Source: Alicycliphilus denitrificans K601 (lineage in GTDB: Bacteria; Pseudomonadota; Gammaproteobacteria; Burkholderiales; Burkholderiaceae_C). From it: a DNA stretch of 64,000 bases. Made by a program: the position numbers and the translations under genes. Positions within the stretch are counted from its first letter, which is position 1, and the number at the start of each line of letters is the position of its first letter. The stretch covers positions 4,496,501-4,560,500 of the forward strand of contig NC_015422.1 of the NCBI RefSeq assembly GCF_000204645.1, written 5' to 3'. Below, piece by piece: positions 35,579-45,619 of this stretch. The notes below the pieces were generated by a model. That model saw only the letters and a list, made by a program, of their open reading frames with translations, was not told the origin of the DNA and ran no database searches.

Positions 35579-35595
35579 GTCAGACGTACAGCTAC
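35579..35595 (+). promoter_or_regulatory. GTACAG box upstream of hydrolase 2 and the beta-oxidation operon
   Basis: GTCAGACGTACAGCTAC has its GTACAG core 64-69 bases before the ATG of hydrolase 2. The spacing is almost the same as for hydrolase 1. Confidence 0.5.
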
Positions 35596-35654
35596 ACTTG
35601 CGCGCATGGCTCGTGACGTGGGGTGACGGGCCGCTAGTCAAACATGGAGATACG

Positions 35655-36581
35655 ATGACTACCCAGCGACAGGTTGAGTTTTTGAGCGAAGGCGTGAAGG
35701 TGCGTGGCGATCTGGTTCTGCCCGATGGCGATGGTCCGTTCCCGCTGCTGGTGATGGGCGGCGGCTGGTGCTACGTCAAGGAGATCGTGATGCCGCACTA
35801 CGCCAAGGCGATAGTGCAAAAGGGCGTTGCGGTTTTGATGTTCGACTACCGCTGCATGGGCGCGAGCGAAGGCATGCCGCGCCAGCATATCGATCCCGCA
35901 GCCCAGATTGAGGACTACAAGAGCGCGATCACCTTTGCCGAGACGCTGCCGGAGATTGATGGCAACCGTATCGGCGTGTGGGGCATCTCCTATGCTGGCG
36001 GTCACGTGCTGGTGGTCGGCGCGACCGATCCGCGCGTGAAGTGCGTGATCTCCAACATCCCGGTAGTTGATGGCTACGAGAACATGCGACGCGTGCATGG
36101 CTCGCAGCGCTTCCACGAGCTCACTGAGCTGATGCTGACCGATCGGCGCGAGCGCACCAAGAGCGGAACGGCCGGCGGGCGCATGCCGATGTCATCGCTC
36201 ACGCCCTTCGCCGAGCTGAGCACCTGGCCGTTCCCCTCGATCCACACCATCTTCCACGACATCAAGGAGCGCGAGGCGCCGCGCCACGAGCACTGGAGCA
36301 CGATCGAATCGACGGAGCTGCTGCTGTCCTACGACGTGGGGCCATTTGCCAAGCGGCTGTACAACACGCCCACCTTGATGGTCGTGGCCGAGGGCGACGA
36401 AATCACGCTGTGGGATCTGGAAATCGGTGTGTTCAACAGTATCCCTTCACCGCACAAGAAGCTTGCCGTCCTGCCCAAGGTCTCGCACATGAGCCTGTAC
36501 TCCAAGCAGAACGACCTCGCCGTCGCGGGCGGCCTTGCTGCCGAGTTCGCCGCCGAGCACCTCTGCGCAGGTGCTCGCTGA
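35655..36581 (+). CDS. Alpha/beta hydrolase, probable cyclohexane-1,3-dione hydrolase, copy 2
   Basis: This 308-residue paralogue of the protein at 28457 is about 90% identical. The nucleophile GISYAGGH, acid VAEGDEITLWD and His LPKVSHMS are all conserved. GGAGATACG precedes the ATG. It opens a long plus-strand operon, being followed after 66 bases by an acyl-CoA dehydrogenase. Its placement links ring cleavage directly with degradation of the resulting oxo acid. Confidence 0.86.
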   Translation: MTTQRQVEFLSEGVKVRGDLVLPDGDGPFPLLVMGGGWCYVKEIVMPHYAKAIVQKGVAVLMFDYRCMGASEGMPRQHIDPAAQIEDYKSAITFAETLPEIDGNRIGVWGISYAGGHVLVVGATDPRVKCVISNIPVVDGYENMRRVHGSQRFHELTELMLTDRRERTKSGTAGGRMPMSSLTPFAELSTWPFPSIHTIFHDIKEREAPRHEHWSTIESTELLLSYDVGPFAKRLYNTPTLMVVAEGDEITLWDLEIGVFNSIPSPHKKLAVLPKVSHMSLYSKQNDLAVAGGLAAEFAAEHLCAGAR

Positions 36582-36647
36582 GCGAGCCTTCCCATGGCCT
36601 CCGGAGCGATCGCTCCGGAGAAGTGCTGATTTCAATCTGGTAGCCCA

Positions 36648-38441
36648 ATGAGTGTCCTGTCGCGCGAGCTGGATTTCCAGCTTTATGAGTGTCTGAAAGC
36701 CGATTCGTTGACGAGCCGTGACCGATATCACGGCCAGTCTAAAGAGGACTATGCATCCGTACTGTCTGCGGCCGAACGGCTTGCCGGAGACTACTTTGCA
36801 CCCCACTATGCAAAAGGCGATGCCAATGAACCGCAGTTCGTGGAGGGTGCTGCCCACACGATCGCCGAAACGGGCGAGGCTTGGCGTGCATTCGCCGAAG
36901 CCGGGTTCCTCAGTGCTCACTGGGATGCCGAGGAAGGCGGAATCCAATTGCCGGAGCCTGTTTTTCGCGCGGCGATGGCCCACTTCTTCACGGCCAATGT
37001 GGCCACCATGGGCTACCCCTTCCTGAGCATCGGAGCCGCCAATCTGCTGCGTACCTTCGGCAGCGAGGAACTCAAGCGTCTTTACCTTCCGCTCATGGCC
37101 AGCGGCATTTGCGCAGGAACGATGGCCTTGACGGAGCCCGGACAGGGCTCTGCGCTTGGAGACATCAAGACCGTGGCCGAGCCGGCGGATGACGGCAGCT
37201 ATCGCATCTCCGGGCACAAGATGTTCATCTCGGGCGGCGATCAGGACTTCTCCGACAACATCGTGCACATGGTGCTGGCACGCATCAAGGGTGCGCCGGC
37301 TGGCGTGAAGGGGATCTCGCTGTTTCTTGTGCCAAAGTTCATCCCGCGCGCTGACGCAAGCAGGGGCGAGCGCAACGATGTAGCCCTGGCCGGCTTGCTG
37401 CACAAGATGGGGTGGCGCAACACCACCTCCACGGTTCTTTCGTTCGGTGAGAAAGGTGGAGCCACAGGATGGTTGCTGGGCGAACCGAACCGGGGCCTCG
37501 CTCATATGTTCCAGTTGATGAACGAAGCCCGTATCGGGGTAGGGTTGATCGCGGCGTGCCTTGCCTACCGCGGATTCACCGAATCGCTCGCGTACGCACG
37601 GGAGCGGCCTCAGGGGCGCCTGCCGTCATGCAAGAACCCGCTGTCTCCCCAAGTCCGGATCATCGAGCATGCAGATGTGAAGCGTCTGCTCCTGACGCAA
37701 AAGGCGTATGCCGAGGGGGCGCTGGCGCTGTGCCTGCAAGCCAGCGCCTGGTTCGAGGATCAGCACAGCCATCCAGATCAGACGCGCCGCGAGCTTGCGG
37801 GGCATCTGCTCGACCTGTTGACACCGGTCGTGAAGTCGTGGCCGTCCCGCTACGGATGCCGCTCGAACGACATGGCGATCCAAGTGCTGGGCGGCTCTGG
37901 TTACACGCGGGAGTACCCGGTAGAGCAACTCTACCGTGACCAGCGCCTCAATCCCATCCATGAAGGCACCGAGGCAATCCATGGCCTCGACTTGCTCAGC
38001 CGCAAGGTGCGCCAAGCAGATGGGGTGGGGCTTCGCGCATTTTTGAACCTCATGCGCCAGGAGTCCGACGCTGCTGAAGCGCCTCTCCAGGTTTTGGCGC
38101 AGGCGCTGCGGCAAGGCGCAGATGGTCTGGAGGCGGTCACGGCAAAGCTCGTCGCGGCACAGTCGTCGCAGCCAGACCTCGCCCTTGCTCATGCCACCGA
38201 ATATCTCGATGCGTTCGGCAGAGTGACGCAGGGATGGATCTGGCTGAAACAGGCGCGCGTGGCGCATCAAGCGCTTCACACGGCGGACAAGGGCTCCGAT
38301 GCCTTGCACTACTACCGCGGCAAGTTGCAGGCAGCACGCCACTACTTCGAAACCGAATTGCCTCTGGTTCACGTGCAGTTCGAGTTGCTGACATCACTGC
38401 CAGGCACCACGCTTGAAATGAAAGACGAGTTCTTCCTATGA
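36648..38441 (+). CDS. Acyl-CoA dehydrogenase, long (DmdC/AidB-like) type
   Basis: The 597-residue FAD enzyme has CAGTMALTEPGQGSALG, HKMFISGGDQD, VLGGSGYTREYPVEQLYRDQ and LNPIHEGTEAIHGLDLL with the extra C-terminal domain of the roughly 600-residue subfamily. It introduces the 2,3 double bond into an acyl-CoA, here perhaps a six-carbon oxo- or hydroxy-acyl-CoA. The stop overlaps the next gene (ATGA). Confidence 0.92.
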   Translation: MSVLSRELDFQLYECLKADSLTSRDRYHGQSKEDYASVLSAAERLAGDYFAPHYAKGDANEPQFVEGAAHTIAETGEAWRAFAEAGFLSAHWDAEEGGIQLPEPVFRAAMAHFFTANVATMGYPFLSIGAANLLRTFGSEELKRLYLPLMASGICAGTMALTEPGQGSALGDIKTVAEPADDGSYRISGHKMFISGGDQDFSDNIVHMVLARIKGAPAGVKGISLFLVPKFIPRADASRGERNDVALAGLLHKMGWRNTTSTVLSFGEKGGATGWLLGEPNRGLAHMFQLMNEARIGVGLIAACLAYRGFTESLAYARERPQGRLPSCKNPLSPQVRIIEHADVKRLLLTQKAYAEGALALCLQASAWFEDQHSHPDQTRRELAGHLLDLLTPVVKSWPSRYGCRSNDMAIQVLGGSGYTREYPVEQLYRDQRLNPIHEGTEAIHGLDLLSRKVRQADGVGLRAFLNLMRQESDAAEAPLQVLAQALRQGADGLEAVTAKLVAAQSSQPDLALAHATEYLDAFGRVTQGWIWLKQARVAHQALHTADKGSDALHYYRGKLQAARHYFETELPLVHVQFELLTSLPGTTLEMKDEFFL

Positions 38442-40537
38442 CAAAGTTAGTTCATGTTGAGCGGTGCGACGGCATCGCAATCGTTCGGATCCAGAATTCC
38501 CCGGTCAATGCCTTGTCGGCGCAGGTCCGCGGTGATCTCTACAACGCCCTTCAGTCGCTGTCGAAAGAGGAGGCCATTGTCGGCATCGTTCTGGCGGGGT
38601 CTGGCCGAGGGTTCAGCGGCGGCGCGGATATCGGGGAATTCGGTGGGCCGGCGGGCTCTTTCCGAGCTGGGGAGGATCCGGCGCGAGTCACTGCCCTGAT
38701 CGAGGAGATCGACAAGCCGGTTGTGGCCGCCATCCATGGCTTCGCCCTGGGCGGCGGGCTTGAGCTAGCGATGGGTTGCCACGCGCGGGTGGCTTCTGCG
38801 CAAGCGCGGCTCGGTTTGCCGGAGATCTCTCTTGGCGTCATTCCAGGCGCTGGTGGCACGCAGCGCTTGCCCCGCCTGGTCGGCGTCAGCAAAGCACTCG
38901 AGATGATGCTTTCCGGGCGACCGATCAATGGCAAGGAGGCCGCATTGATCGGTTTGGTTGAGCTGGTAGTCGATGACGATCCGGTGTCCTCGGCAATCCG
39001 CTTGATAAAGAACCGTCAAGCAGGCGATGGCGTAGGGCACGCCACTCGTTTCATGCAGGTTCCAGGCGCCGGCAAGGACAACCAGGCGGAGATCGAGAAG
39101 GCAAGAAGTCGAGCGACGTCAATGGGTGCGAAAAGCAAGGCTGCCTTGAAAGTCATCGAATGCGTTGCGGCCTCGGTTGGGCAGTCATTTGACGAAGGAA
39201 TGGCGTTGGAGCGAGAGGCATTTTCCCAATGTCTGGAGTCTCCTGAGTCAGCGGCGTTGCGGCATGTTTTCTTTGCTGAGCGCGCGGCAGGAAAGTTGGA
39301 CACTCCCGGCGCATCAGGAGTTGGGAAGATCTCGACGGTTGGCGTCGTTGGCGGCGGAACCATGGGGCGTGGCATTGCAATGAGCTTCGCTAACGCAGGC
39401 ATTCCTGTGCGCTTGCTCGAACTGACGGAACAAAAGGCGAACACGGCGGTGGAAGCCATTCGCCTTGAATACCAGCGGCAGATGGATCGAGGCAAGCTCA
39501 AAGCTGCTGAGGCGGCTGGCCGCAGTGCGCTGATCCAGGCAGCCCGCAACGAAGGCGAGATCGGCTTGTGCGATCTCGTGGTGGAGGCCGTCTTCGAGGA
39601 TATGCAAATCAAGCTTGAAATGGCACAGCGCCTGGGGCGGGCCTGCCGGGACGGTGCAATCATCGCCAGCAATACCTCGACCCTGGACATTGATCGTCTG
39701 GCGCAGGCCAGTGGCCGGCCTGCCGACTTTGTGGGGCTGCACTTCTTCAGTCCAGCCAACATCATGAGGCTGGTGGAGGTGGTGCGCGGCAAGGGCACCT
39801 CTGCAAACACGCTGGCCACCGTCGTGGAGGTGGTTAAGCGCATTGCCAAGGTTCCCGTGATCACCGGTGTGTGCTGGGGTTTTGTCGGCAATCGGATGCT
39901 TGAACCTTATTTGCGAGAGGTCGAGTCGCTGCTTCTGGAAGGGGCGTCGCCTTCGCAGATCGACCATGCCATCGAGGGATTCGGCATGGCCATGGGACCT
40001 TGCCGAATGATGGATCTGGCTGGTGTGGATGTCGTGGCCAAGGTCGTGGAAGAGCAAGCAAAGGAAGGCCGTCTTCCAGAGGATCCCCTGTACCGCATCG
40101 TGTCGCGTCACCTTGCATCCGTAGGACGGCATGGGCAGAAAACGGGGGAAGGCTTCTATCGGTATGAGGGCCGCGTCGCCGCAGATGATGTGGATACACA
40201 TTCGCTGGTGCAAGCCATGGCTGCCCGGCATGACGTGAAGCAAAGGCAGGACATTTCCTCCGAAGAGATCGTTGAGCGCTGCATGCTGCCGCTGATCAAC
40301 GAAGGCTACCGCCTCCTGGCGGAAGGGATCGCCTCCCGGTCATCCGACATCGACGTGGTTTGGCTGACGGGCTACGGCTTTCCACAGGCTCTTGGCGGGC
40401 CGATGTACCACGGAGAACGCCTCGGGGCAGCACATCTGCTGAAGCGCCTGTCGCATTACGGCAGCACGCAGGGAAATATCTGGAACTACTGGACGCCGGC
40501 AGCCATGCTGGCAGCACACGCGGGAGGCAACCCATGA
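38438..40537 (+). CDS. Bifunctional enoyl-CoA hydratase / 3-hydroxyacyl-CoA dehydrogenase
   Basis: The 699-residue fusion has an N-terminal crotonase domain ([42 protein letters not shown]). From about residue 300 comes an NAD+ 3-hydroxyacyl-CoA dehydrogenase ([20 protein letters not shown], catalytic His in LHFFSPAN). It performs the middle two steps of beta-oxidation. It is FadB-like but not assigned to FadB proper. The ends overlap both neighbours by four bases. Confidence 0.93.
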   Translation: MTKLVHVERCDGIAIVRIQNSPVNALSAQVRGDLYNALQSLSKEEAIVGIVLAGSGRGFSGGADIGEFGGPAGSFRAGEDPARVTALIEEIDKPVVAAIHGFALGGGLELAMGCHARVASAQARLGLPEISLGVIPGAGGTQRLPRLVGVSKALEMMLSGRPINGKEAALIGLVELVVDDDPVSSAIRLIKNRQAGDGVGHATRFMQVPGAGKDNQAEIEKARSRATSMGAKSKAALKVIECVAASVGQSFDEGMALEREAFSQCLESPESAALRHVFFAERAAGKLDTPGASGVGKISTVGVVGGGTMGRGIAMSFANAGIPVRLLELTEQKANTAVEAIRLEYQRQMDRGKLKAAEAAGRSALIQAARNEGEIGLCDLVVEAVFEDMQIKLEMAQRLGRACRDGAIIASNTSTLDIDRLAQASGRPADFVGLHFFSPANIMRLVEVVRGKGTSANTLATVVEVVKRIAKVPVITGVCWGFVGNRMLEPYLREVESLLLEGASPSQIDHAIEGFGMAMGPCRMMDLAGVDVVAKVVEEQAKEGRLPEDPLYRIVSRHLASVGRHGQKTGEGFYRYEGRVAADDVDTHSLVQAMAARHDVKQRQDISSEEIVERCMLPLINEGYRLLAEGIASRSSDIDVVWLTGYGFPQALGGPMYHGERLGAAHLLKRLSHYGSTQGNIWNYWTPAAMLAAHAGGNP

Positions 40538-41721
40538 GAGAAGCAGTGATCGTGTCCACGGCCCGCACGCCCATCGCGCGAGCCTACAAAGGGGCATTCA
40601 ACGACATCAAATCGCCCACGCTGATGGCGCACGCACTGAGAGCGGCGCTTGAGCGCTCGGGCATCCATGCGGACGAGATCGAAGACGTCGTGATCGGCAC
40701 CGTGCTCAGCAGTGGCACTGCTGGGATGAACCTGGCACGCAACGGCGCGCTTGCCGCAGGGTTTGGCGTCGCTGCGCCTGGCCAAACCATGGATCGGCAG
40801 TGCGCCTCTGGCCTGATGGCGATTGCGACAGCGGCCAAGCAGATCATCGTCGATGGTATGGAGGTCGTGGTCGCCGGCGGCCAGGAGAACATCAGCGCCG
40901 AGCAAAAGTCGTACTTCGACGCGGCGTCGGCTGCAGCCGATCCTGCCGTGGTGGCGCAGGTTCACCATGCCTATATGCCTATGCTGAAAACGGCAGAGTT
41001 TGTCGCCGCCAAGTACGCAATCACCCGGGCCGAGCAGGACGCATTCGCGCTCCTTTCCCAACAACGCGTAGGGAAGGCACAGCGCGACGGCCTCTTCGAC
41101 AATGAGATCATTCCCGTCACTGCGCGCATGCGGCTGCAGGACAAGGAGACCGGCGCTACGAGCTTCAAGGATGTGACGCTCGACAAGGATGAGGGGGCAC
41201 GCCCTGACACCACGCTCGAAAGCCTGGCCAAACTCAAACCGGTGATTGAAGGCGGCAGCATCACCGCTGGCAATGCCAGCCAGTTGTCCGACGGGGCATC
41301 CGCTTGCGTCCTAATGGAAGGCGCGGCAGCAGCACGCCGTGGCCTGAAGCCACTGGGCATCTACAAGGGAATCGCCGTGGCAGGACTGGCGCCTGAGGAA
41401 ATGGGCATTGGCCCTGTGCTCGCGGTGCCGAAGCTGTTGCGCCAGCACGGGCTTTCCGTGGACGACATCGATTTGTGGGAGCTCAATGAGGCGTTTGCGT
41501 GCCAGGCGCTTTATTGCCGGGATCGCTTGGGCATCGACCCGGATAAGTTCAATGTCAACGGCGGTGCGATTGCGATCGGCCACCCCTACGGCATGAGCGG
41601 TTCGCGCCTAGTGGGCCATGCCCTGCTGGAGGGGCGCCGGCGCGGAGCCAAACATGTCGTTGTCACTATGTGCGTGGGCGGCGGCATGGGCGCAGCGGGA
41701 CTTTTCGAGGTGATTCTATGA
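40534..41721 (+). CDS. Thiolase (acetyl-CoA acyltransferase)
   Basis: The 395-residue thiolase has the catalytic Cys in [11 protein letters not shown] (about residue 90), [22 protein letters not shown] (His) and the second Cys in [10 protein letters not shown]. It cleaves 3-oxoacyl-CoA with CoA. Start ATG 40534 and stop both overlap neighbouring genes. Confidence 0.94.
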   Translation: MREAVIVSTARTPIARAYKGAFNDIKSPTLMAHALRAALERSGIHADEIEDVVIGTVLSSGTAGMNLARNGALAAGFGVAAPGQTMDRQCASGLMAIATAAKQIIVDGMEVVVAGGQENISAEQKSYFDAASAAADPAVVAQVHHAYMPMLKTAEFVAAKYAITRAEQDAFALLSQQRVGKAQRDGLFDNEIIPVTARMRLQDKETGATSFKDVTLDKDEGARPDTTLESLAKLKPVIEGGSITAGNASQLSDGASACVLMEGAAAARRGLKPLGIYKGIAVAGLAPEEMGIGPVLAVPKLLRQHGLSVDDIDLWELNEAFACQALYCRDRLGIDPDKFNVNGGAIAIGHPYGMSGSRLVGHALLEGRRRGAKHVVVTMCVGGGMGAAGLFEVIL

Positions 41722-42491
41722 ACGCGCAGCAACTCTTCAGCCTTGAGGGGCGTGCGGCCCTGATCTCCGGAGCTTCCAGCGGCATTGGCTTGCACATCGC
41801 AAGAACCTTCGCACAAGCCGGCGCCAAGGTCGTACTGTGCGCGCGCCGGCTCGACCGCATTGAGGAGGCGGCCGCTGCGTTGCGCGCCGAAGGACTGGCA
41901 GCCCAAGCGGTCGTCTTGGATGTGACCCGACCGGAAACGATTGCCGATGCCTGGACAGCGGCCGAGCGGCAAGTCGGTCAAGCCGTGGATATTTTGTTCA
42001 ACAACGCCGGAGTGCTGTACACCGAGCGTTTCATAGAACAGCAAATCGAGCGTATCGACACCGTGTTCGACACGGATCTTCGAGGGGCGTTCCTGATGGC
42101 TCAGCAGGCCGCGCGCAGCATGGTGGCTGGTGGGGGCGGCTGCATCATCAATGTCGCCTCGACATCCGGCCTGCGTGCGGGGGGATCGCTGGCCAGCTAC
42201 GGGGCGGCCAAGGCCGGACTGATCCACCTGACGAAGATCATGGCGCTGGAGCTGGCCAGCGGCAACGTCCGCGTCAATGCCTTGTGTCCCGGCAACTTCG
42301 AGACGGAAATGCATGCCCAGTTCGAAGAAAAGGGCTTTGCCGAGGCTATCCGCAAGAAGATTCCCATGCGCAGTTTTGGCAAACCCGAACAGCTCGATGG
42401 GGCGGCGCTTCTGCTCGCTTCAGAGGCGGGAAGCTACATCACGGGCGTGGCGCTGCCCGTTGACGGTGGGCAGGTGCTGACATGGATGTAA
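41718..42491 (+). CDS. SDR-family dehydrogenase in the beta-oxidation operon
   Basis: The 257-residue classical SDR has [13 protein letters not shown], Ser in INVASTSG and the YGAAK active-site pair. ARRLDR after the second strand suggests NADP(H) preference. It may reduce or oxidise a hydroxy/oxo group of the ring-cleavage product, for example at C5 of 5-oxohexanoate or its CoA ester; this is inference. It overlaps the CoA ligase gene by 10 bases. Confidence 0.88.
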   Translation: MNAQQLFSLEGRAALISGASSGIGLHIARTFAQAGAKVVLCARRLDRIEEAAAALRAEGLAAQAVVLDVTRPETIADAWTAAERQVGQAVDILFNNAGVLYTERFIEQQIERIDTVFDTDLRGAFLMAQQAARSMVAGGGGCIINVASTSGLRAGGSLASYGAAKAGLIHLTKIMALELASGNVRVNALCPGNFETEMHAQFEEKGFAEAIRKKIPMRSFGKPEQLDGAALLLASEAGSYITGVALPVDGGQVLTWM

Positions 42492-44086
42492 GCCGTCCCC
42501 CCCCAAACGGCCGCAGGTGCGGCTTGACCCTCGGCACCGTGCTGGCCAGCGGCGTGGCGGCTGGTGGCAATCGGCAGATCATCACGCATGGCGGGATGCG
42601 CTTTGGCTATCCCGAACTAGACCAGCGGGTGCGACGCCTGGGGGCTGTCCTCTGCGCACTCGGAGTCTCGGCGGGGACGCGCGTGGCGATGCTCGACCGT
42701 GACACGCACCGCTATCTGGAGGCCTATTTCGCGGTGCCCATGCTGGGGGCGGTGCTCATGACCGCGAACATCCGCTTGTCGGCGCAGCAGCTGCGCTACA
42801 CGCTGGAACACAGCGGGACTCGGTTGGTGCTGGCGGCTGCCGAGTTAGTTCCCCTGCTGAAAGAAGCCTTCGCGGGCGCGGCGGTCATCCCAGAACTGCT
42901 GGTGATGGGCGAGGACGGCCAGTACGACGCATTGATGGAAAGTGCCGATGCCTCCTTCGAATTCCCGGACGTCGATGAGGAGAGCGTCGCCACGCATTTC
43001 TACACGACGGGCACCACAGGCCTTCCCAAGGGCGTGACCTACACCCATCGGCAGCTTGTGGAGCACACGCTTGCCGTTGGATTTGCCCTGGCCGCCGCAG
43101 ACGACTACCAGAGCCTGCGACAAGGCGATGTGTACATGCCGTTGACCCCCATGTTCCACGTTCACGCCTGGGGCATGCCGTATATAGCTACCCTGCTCGG
43201 ATTGAAGCAGGTCTACCCCGGCCGATACGATGCATTGACGCTTCCTGGCCTGATCGCAACGGAGAGGGTCACCTTCTCGCACTGCGTTCCGACAGTGTTG
43301 CAGATGGTGCTGGATGAAGCAGAGCGTCAGGGCCAGAGTCTGCATGGGTGGAAGGTCATGGTTGGCGGCTCGGCGATGGCGCCGGCACTGGCTCGACGCG
43401 CGATGAAGAGCGGCCTGCAGCCGTTCGCAGGCTACGGCATGTCGGAGACCTGTCCGGTGCTGTGTTTTGCGCGGACGAACGCTCAGGAGGCGTCTGCCTA
43501 TCCAGAGCGCTTGTGCCGTGTCGGCCATCCGGTGCCACTGGTGCAACTTCAGATCGAGGGTGAGGATCGTCAGCCCGATGCCACGGAGGGGGAACTGGTC
43601 GCACGCGCTTCGTGGTTGACCCAGGCTTATTTCGATGACCCGACGGGCAGCGGGCGTCTGTGGGAAGGCGGCCATCTGCATACCGGCGACGTGGCCACTA
43701 TCGACATGGACGGCGCAGTGCGCATCGTCGACCGACTCAAGGACGTCATTAAATCCGGTGGTGAATGGGTCTCCAGTCTGGATCTGGAGGCAAAACTGCG
43801 CGAGCACCCTGCCGTGGATGAGGCTGCAGTGATCGGCATTCCTGATGCGAAGTGGGGCGAGCGACCCTGGGCATTCGTGAAGCTTGCCGCTGCAGCACCG
43901 TTGTCCGCTGCAGAAGCGGAGGCAGCGCTGCGCGAACTGCTCCAGTCCCATGTGGCGCAGGGTCTGCTTCCGCGGTTTGCGATCCCCGAGCGCATTGAAT
44001 TCGTGGATGAGCTGCCCAAGACCAGCGTGGGCAAGCTGGACAAAAAACGTCTGCGGCTGTGGACGAGCGAAGGCGACATGACATGA
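42482..44086 (+). CDS. Acyl-CoA synthetase (AMP-forming fatty-acid/oxo-acid CoA ligase)
   Basis: The 534-residue ANL-family ligase has the P-loop YTTGTTGLPKGV, GYGMSETCPVL, HTGDVATIDMDG, RLKDVIKSGGEWVSS and the C-terminal Lys in PKTSVGKLDKK. It activates a carboxylic acid to its CoA thioester with ATP. In context the substrate is probably 5-oxohexanoate or a related medium-chain acid. The stop overlaps the ABC ATPase start. Confidence 0.92.
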   Translation: MDVSRPPPNGRRCGLTLGTVLASGVAAGGNRQIITHGGMRFGYPELDQRVRRLGAVLCALGVSAGTRVAMLDRDTHRYLEAYFAVPMLGAVLMTANIRLSAQQLRYTLEHSGTRLVLAAAELVPLLKEAFAGAAVIPELLVMGEDGQYDALMESADASFEFPDVDEESVATHFYTTGTTGLPKGVTYTHRQLVEHTLAVGFALAAADDYQSLRQGDVYMPLTPMFHVHAWGMPYIATLLGLKQVYPGRYDALTLPGLIATERVTFSHCVPTVLQMVLDEAERQGQSLHGWKVMVGGSAMAPALARRAMKSGLQPFAGYGMSETCPVLCFARTNAQEASAYPERLCRVGHPVPLVQLQIEGEDRQPDATEGELVARASWLTQAYFDDPTGSGRLWEGGHLHTGDVATIDMDGAVRIVDRLKDVIKSGGEWVSSLDLEAKLREHPAVDEAAVIGIPDAKWGERPWAFVKLAAAAPLSAAEAEAALRELLQSHVAQGLLPRFAIPERIEFVDELPKTSVGKLDKKRLRLWTSEGDMT

Positions 44087-45618
44087 GCTTGGCCACCCGC
44101 GCGGATCGGTCTATCTCGGCCAATGCACAAGCACCCCTCATCAAGCTGTGCGGCATTGGCAAATCCTTTCCCGGGGTGCGTGCGCTGCAGGATGTTTCGC
44201 TGTCGCTGTGGCCAGGCGAGGTGCACATGATCATGGGGGAGAACGGGGCTGGCAAATCGACCCTGATGAAGATCATGTGCGGTGCCTACAAGGCGGACGA
44301 AGGCCATTTCGAGTACCAGGGGCGGCAAGTTGCGGTGCGCGGGGCGGCGGATGCTCGAAAGCTCGGTGTAGCCGTGATTTTTCAAGAGTATTCACTCGTT
44401 CCCTACTTGAACGTCGCGCAAAACATCTTCCTGGGGCGCGAGCCGATGCGCCACATTCCCGGTCTCATCGACCATGCGCGCATGCACCGCGAAGCGGCCG
44501 CACTGCTGCAGCGCCTGGGCAGCGACATCGATACCCGGGCGATGGTGGAGAACCTCAGCGTTGCTCAGCATCAGGTCGTCGAGATTGCCAAGGCCTTGTC
44601 CCAGGATGCCAAGGTGCTGGTGCTCGATGAGCCGACCGCGGCGCTCTCGGTTCGCGAAGCGGAGCAGCTCTTCAAGCTGGTGGGAGACCTGCGCGAGCAG
44701 GGTGTGGCCATGGCGTATATCTCCCATCGCATGGACGAGGTGTTCGCGCTCGGCGACCGTGTTTCCGTGATGCGTGATGGCAAGATGGTCGCGACCCTTA
44801 CGGCCAACCAGGCGACGCCCGATGAACTGGTGTCGCTGATGGTCGGCCGCAAGGTGAACATGAGTTACTCGCGAGGGGAACGACCCTCGCCAGGGGATGT
44901 CGTGCTTCAGGTGGAGAACCTGGCGGGCACAAACGGTCTGGCGCAGGCCTCGCTCCAGGTGCGGGCCCGCGAAATCGTGGGGATCGCCGGCCTGGTCGGC
45001 TCCGGACGCACGGAACTCGTGCGCACGATCTTCGGTGCGGATCCCGTGGCGGCCGGTACGGTCACCATTCGTGGCATGCCATTCGCGGGAGGGCCCGCCG
45101 ATGCGCGCCGCAGAGGTCTGGCACTGATTCCGGAGGATCGCAAGCGCCAGGGGCTGGCACTCGAACGCACCGTCGGGGACAACCTGATCGCCACTTCGCT
45201 GCCGCGCCACTTCCGCGCTGGCTGGTTCGTCCCATCGCGGGCAGATCGCCTTGCACGCTCGAAGATCGAGCAACTCTCGATTGCCACGGCCGGCCCACGC
45301 AAGCCGGCCGGCAAGCTCTCGGGCGGCAATCAGCAGAAGATCGTCATCGGCAAATGGCTTCTGGACGATGCCGAGCTCTTCATCTTCGATGAGCCTACGC
45401 GCGGCATTGACGTGGGTGCCAAGGAGCAAATCTTCGCCCTTATGGGTGGCCTGGTACGGCAGGGGCGCGCGGTACTGATGATCAGCTCCGAAATGGGCGA
45501 GATCGTTCGCGTCTGTGACCGCGCCTACGTCATGAAAGACATGCGTATCGTGGGGGAGGTACCCCACGAGCAGCTATCGGAAAGCAGCCTCGTAAGTCTG
45601 GCAATGGGAGGAAAGTGA
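44083..45618 (+). CDS. CUT2-type (sugar/Rbs-like) ABC importer ATPase with two NBDs
   Basis: The 511-residue protein contains two nucleotide-binding domains. The first has MGENGAGKSTLMKIMCG and LSVAQHQVVEIAKAL. The second has a degenerate Walker A (GLVGSGRTEL) and signature LSGGNQQKIVIGKWL, as in RbsA/XylG. It powers the two permeases that follow. The start at 44083 is fixed by the ATGA overlap with the CoA ligase; an earlier in-frame ATG at 44059 lies inside that gene. Confidence 0.93.
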   Translation: MSLATRADRSISANAQAPLIKLCGIGKSFPGVRALQDVSLSLWPGEVHMIMGENGAGKSTLMKIMCGAYKADEGHFEYQGRQVAVRGAADARKLGVAVIFQEYSLVPYLNVAQNIFLGREPMRHIPGLIDHARMHREAAALLQRLGSDIDTRAMVENLSVAQHQVVEIAKALSQDAKVLVLDEPTAALSVREAEQLFKLVGDLREQGVAMAYISHRMDEVFALGDRVSVMRDGKMVATLTANQATPDELVSLMVGRKVNMSYSRGERPSPGDVVLQVENLAGTNGLAQASLQVRAREIVGIAGLVGSGRTELVRTIFGADPVAAGTVTIRGMPFAGGPADARRRGLALIPEDRKRQGLALERTVGDNLIATSLPRHFRAGWFVPSRADRLARSKIEQLSIATAGPRKPAGKLSGGNQQKIVIGKWLLDDAELFIFDEPTRGIDVGAKEQIFALMGGLVRQGRAVLMISSEMGEIVRVCDRAYVMKDMRIVGEVPHEQLSESSLVSLAMGGK

Positions 45619-45619
45619 C

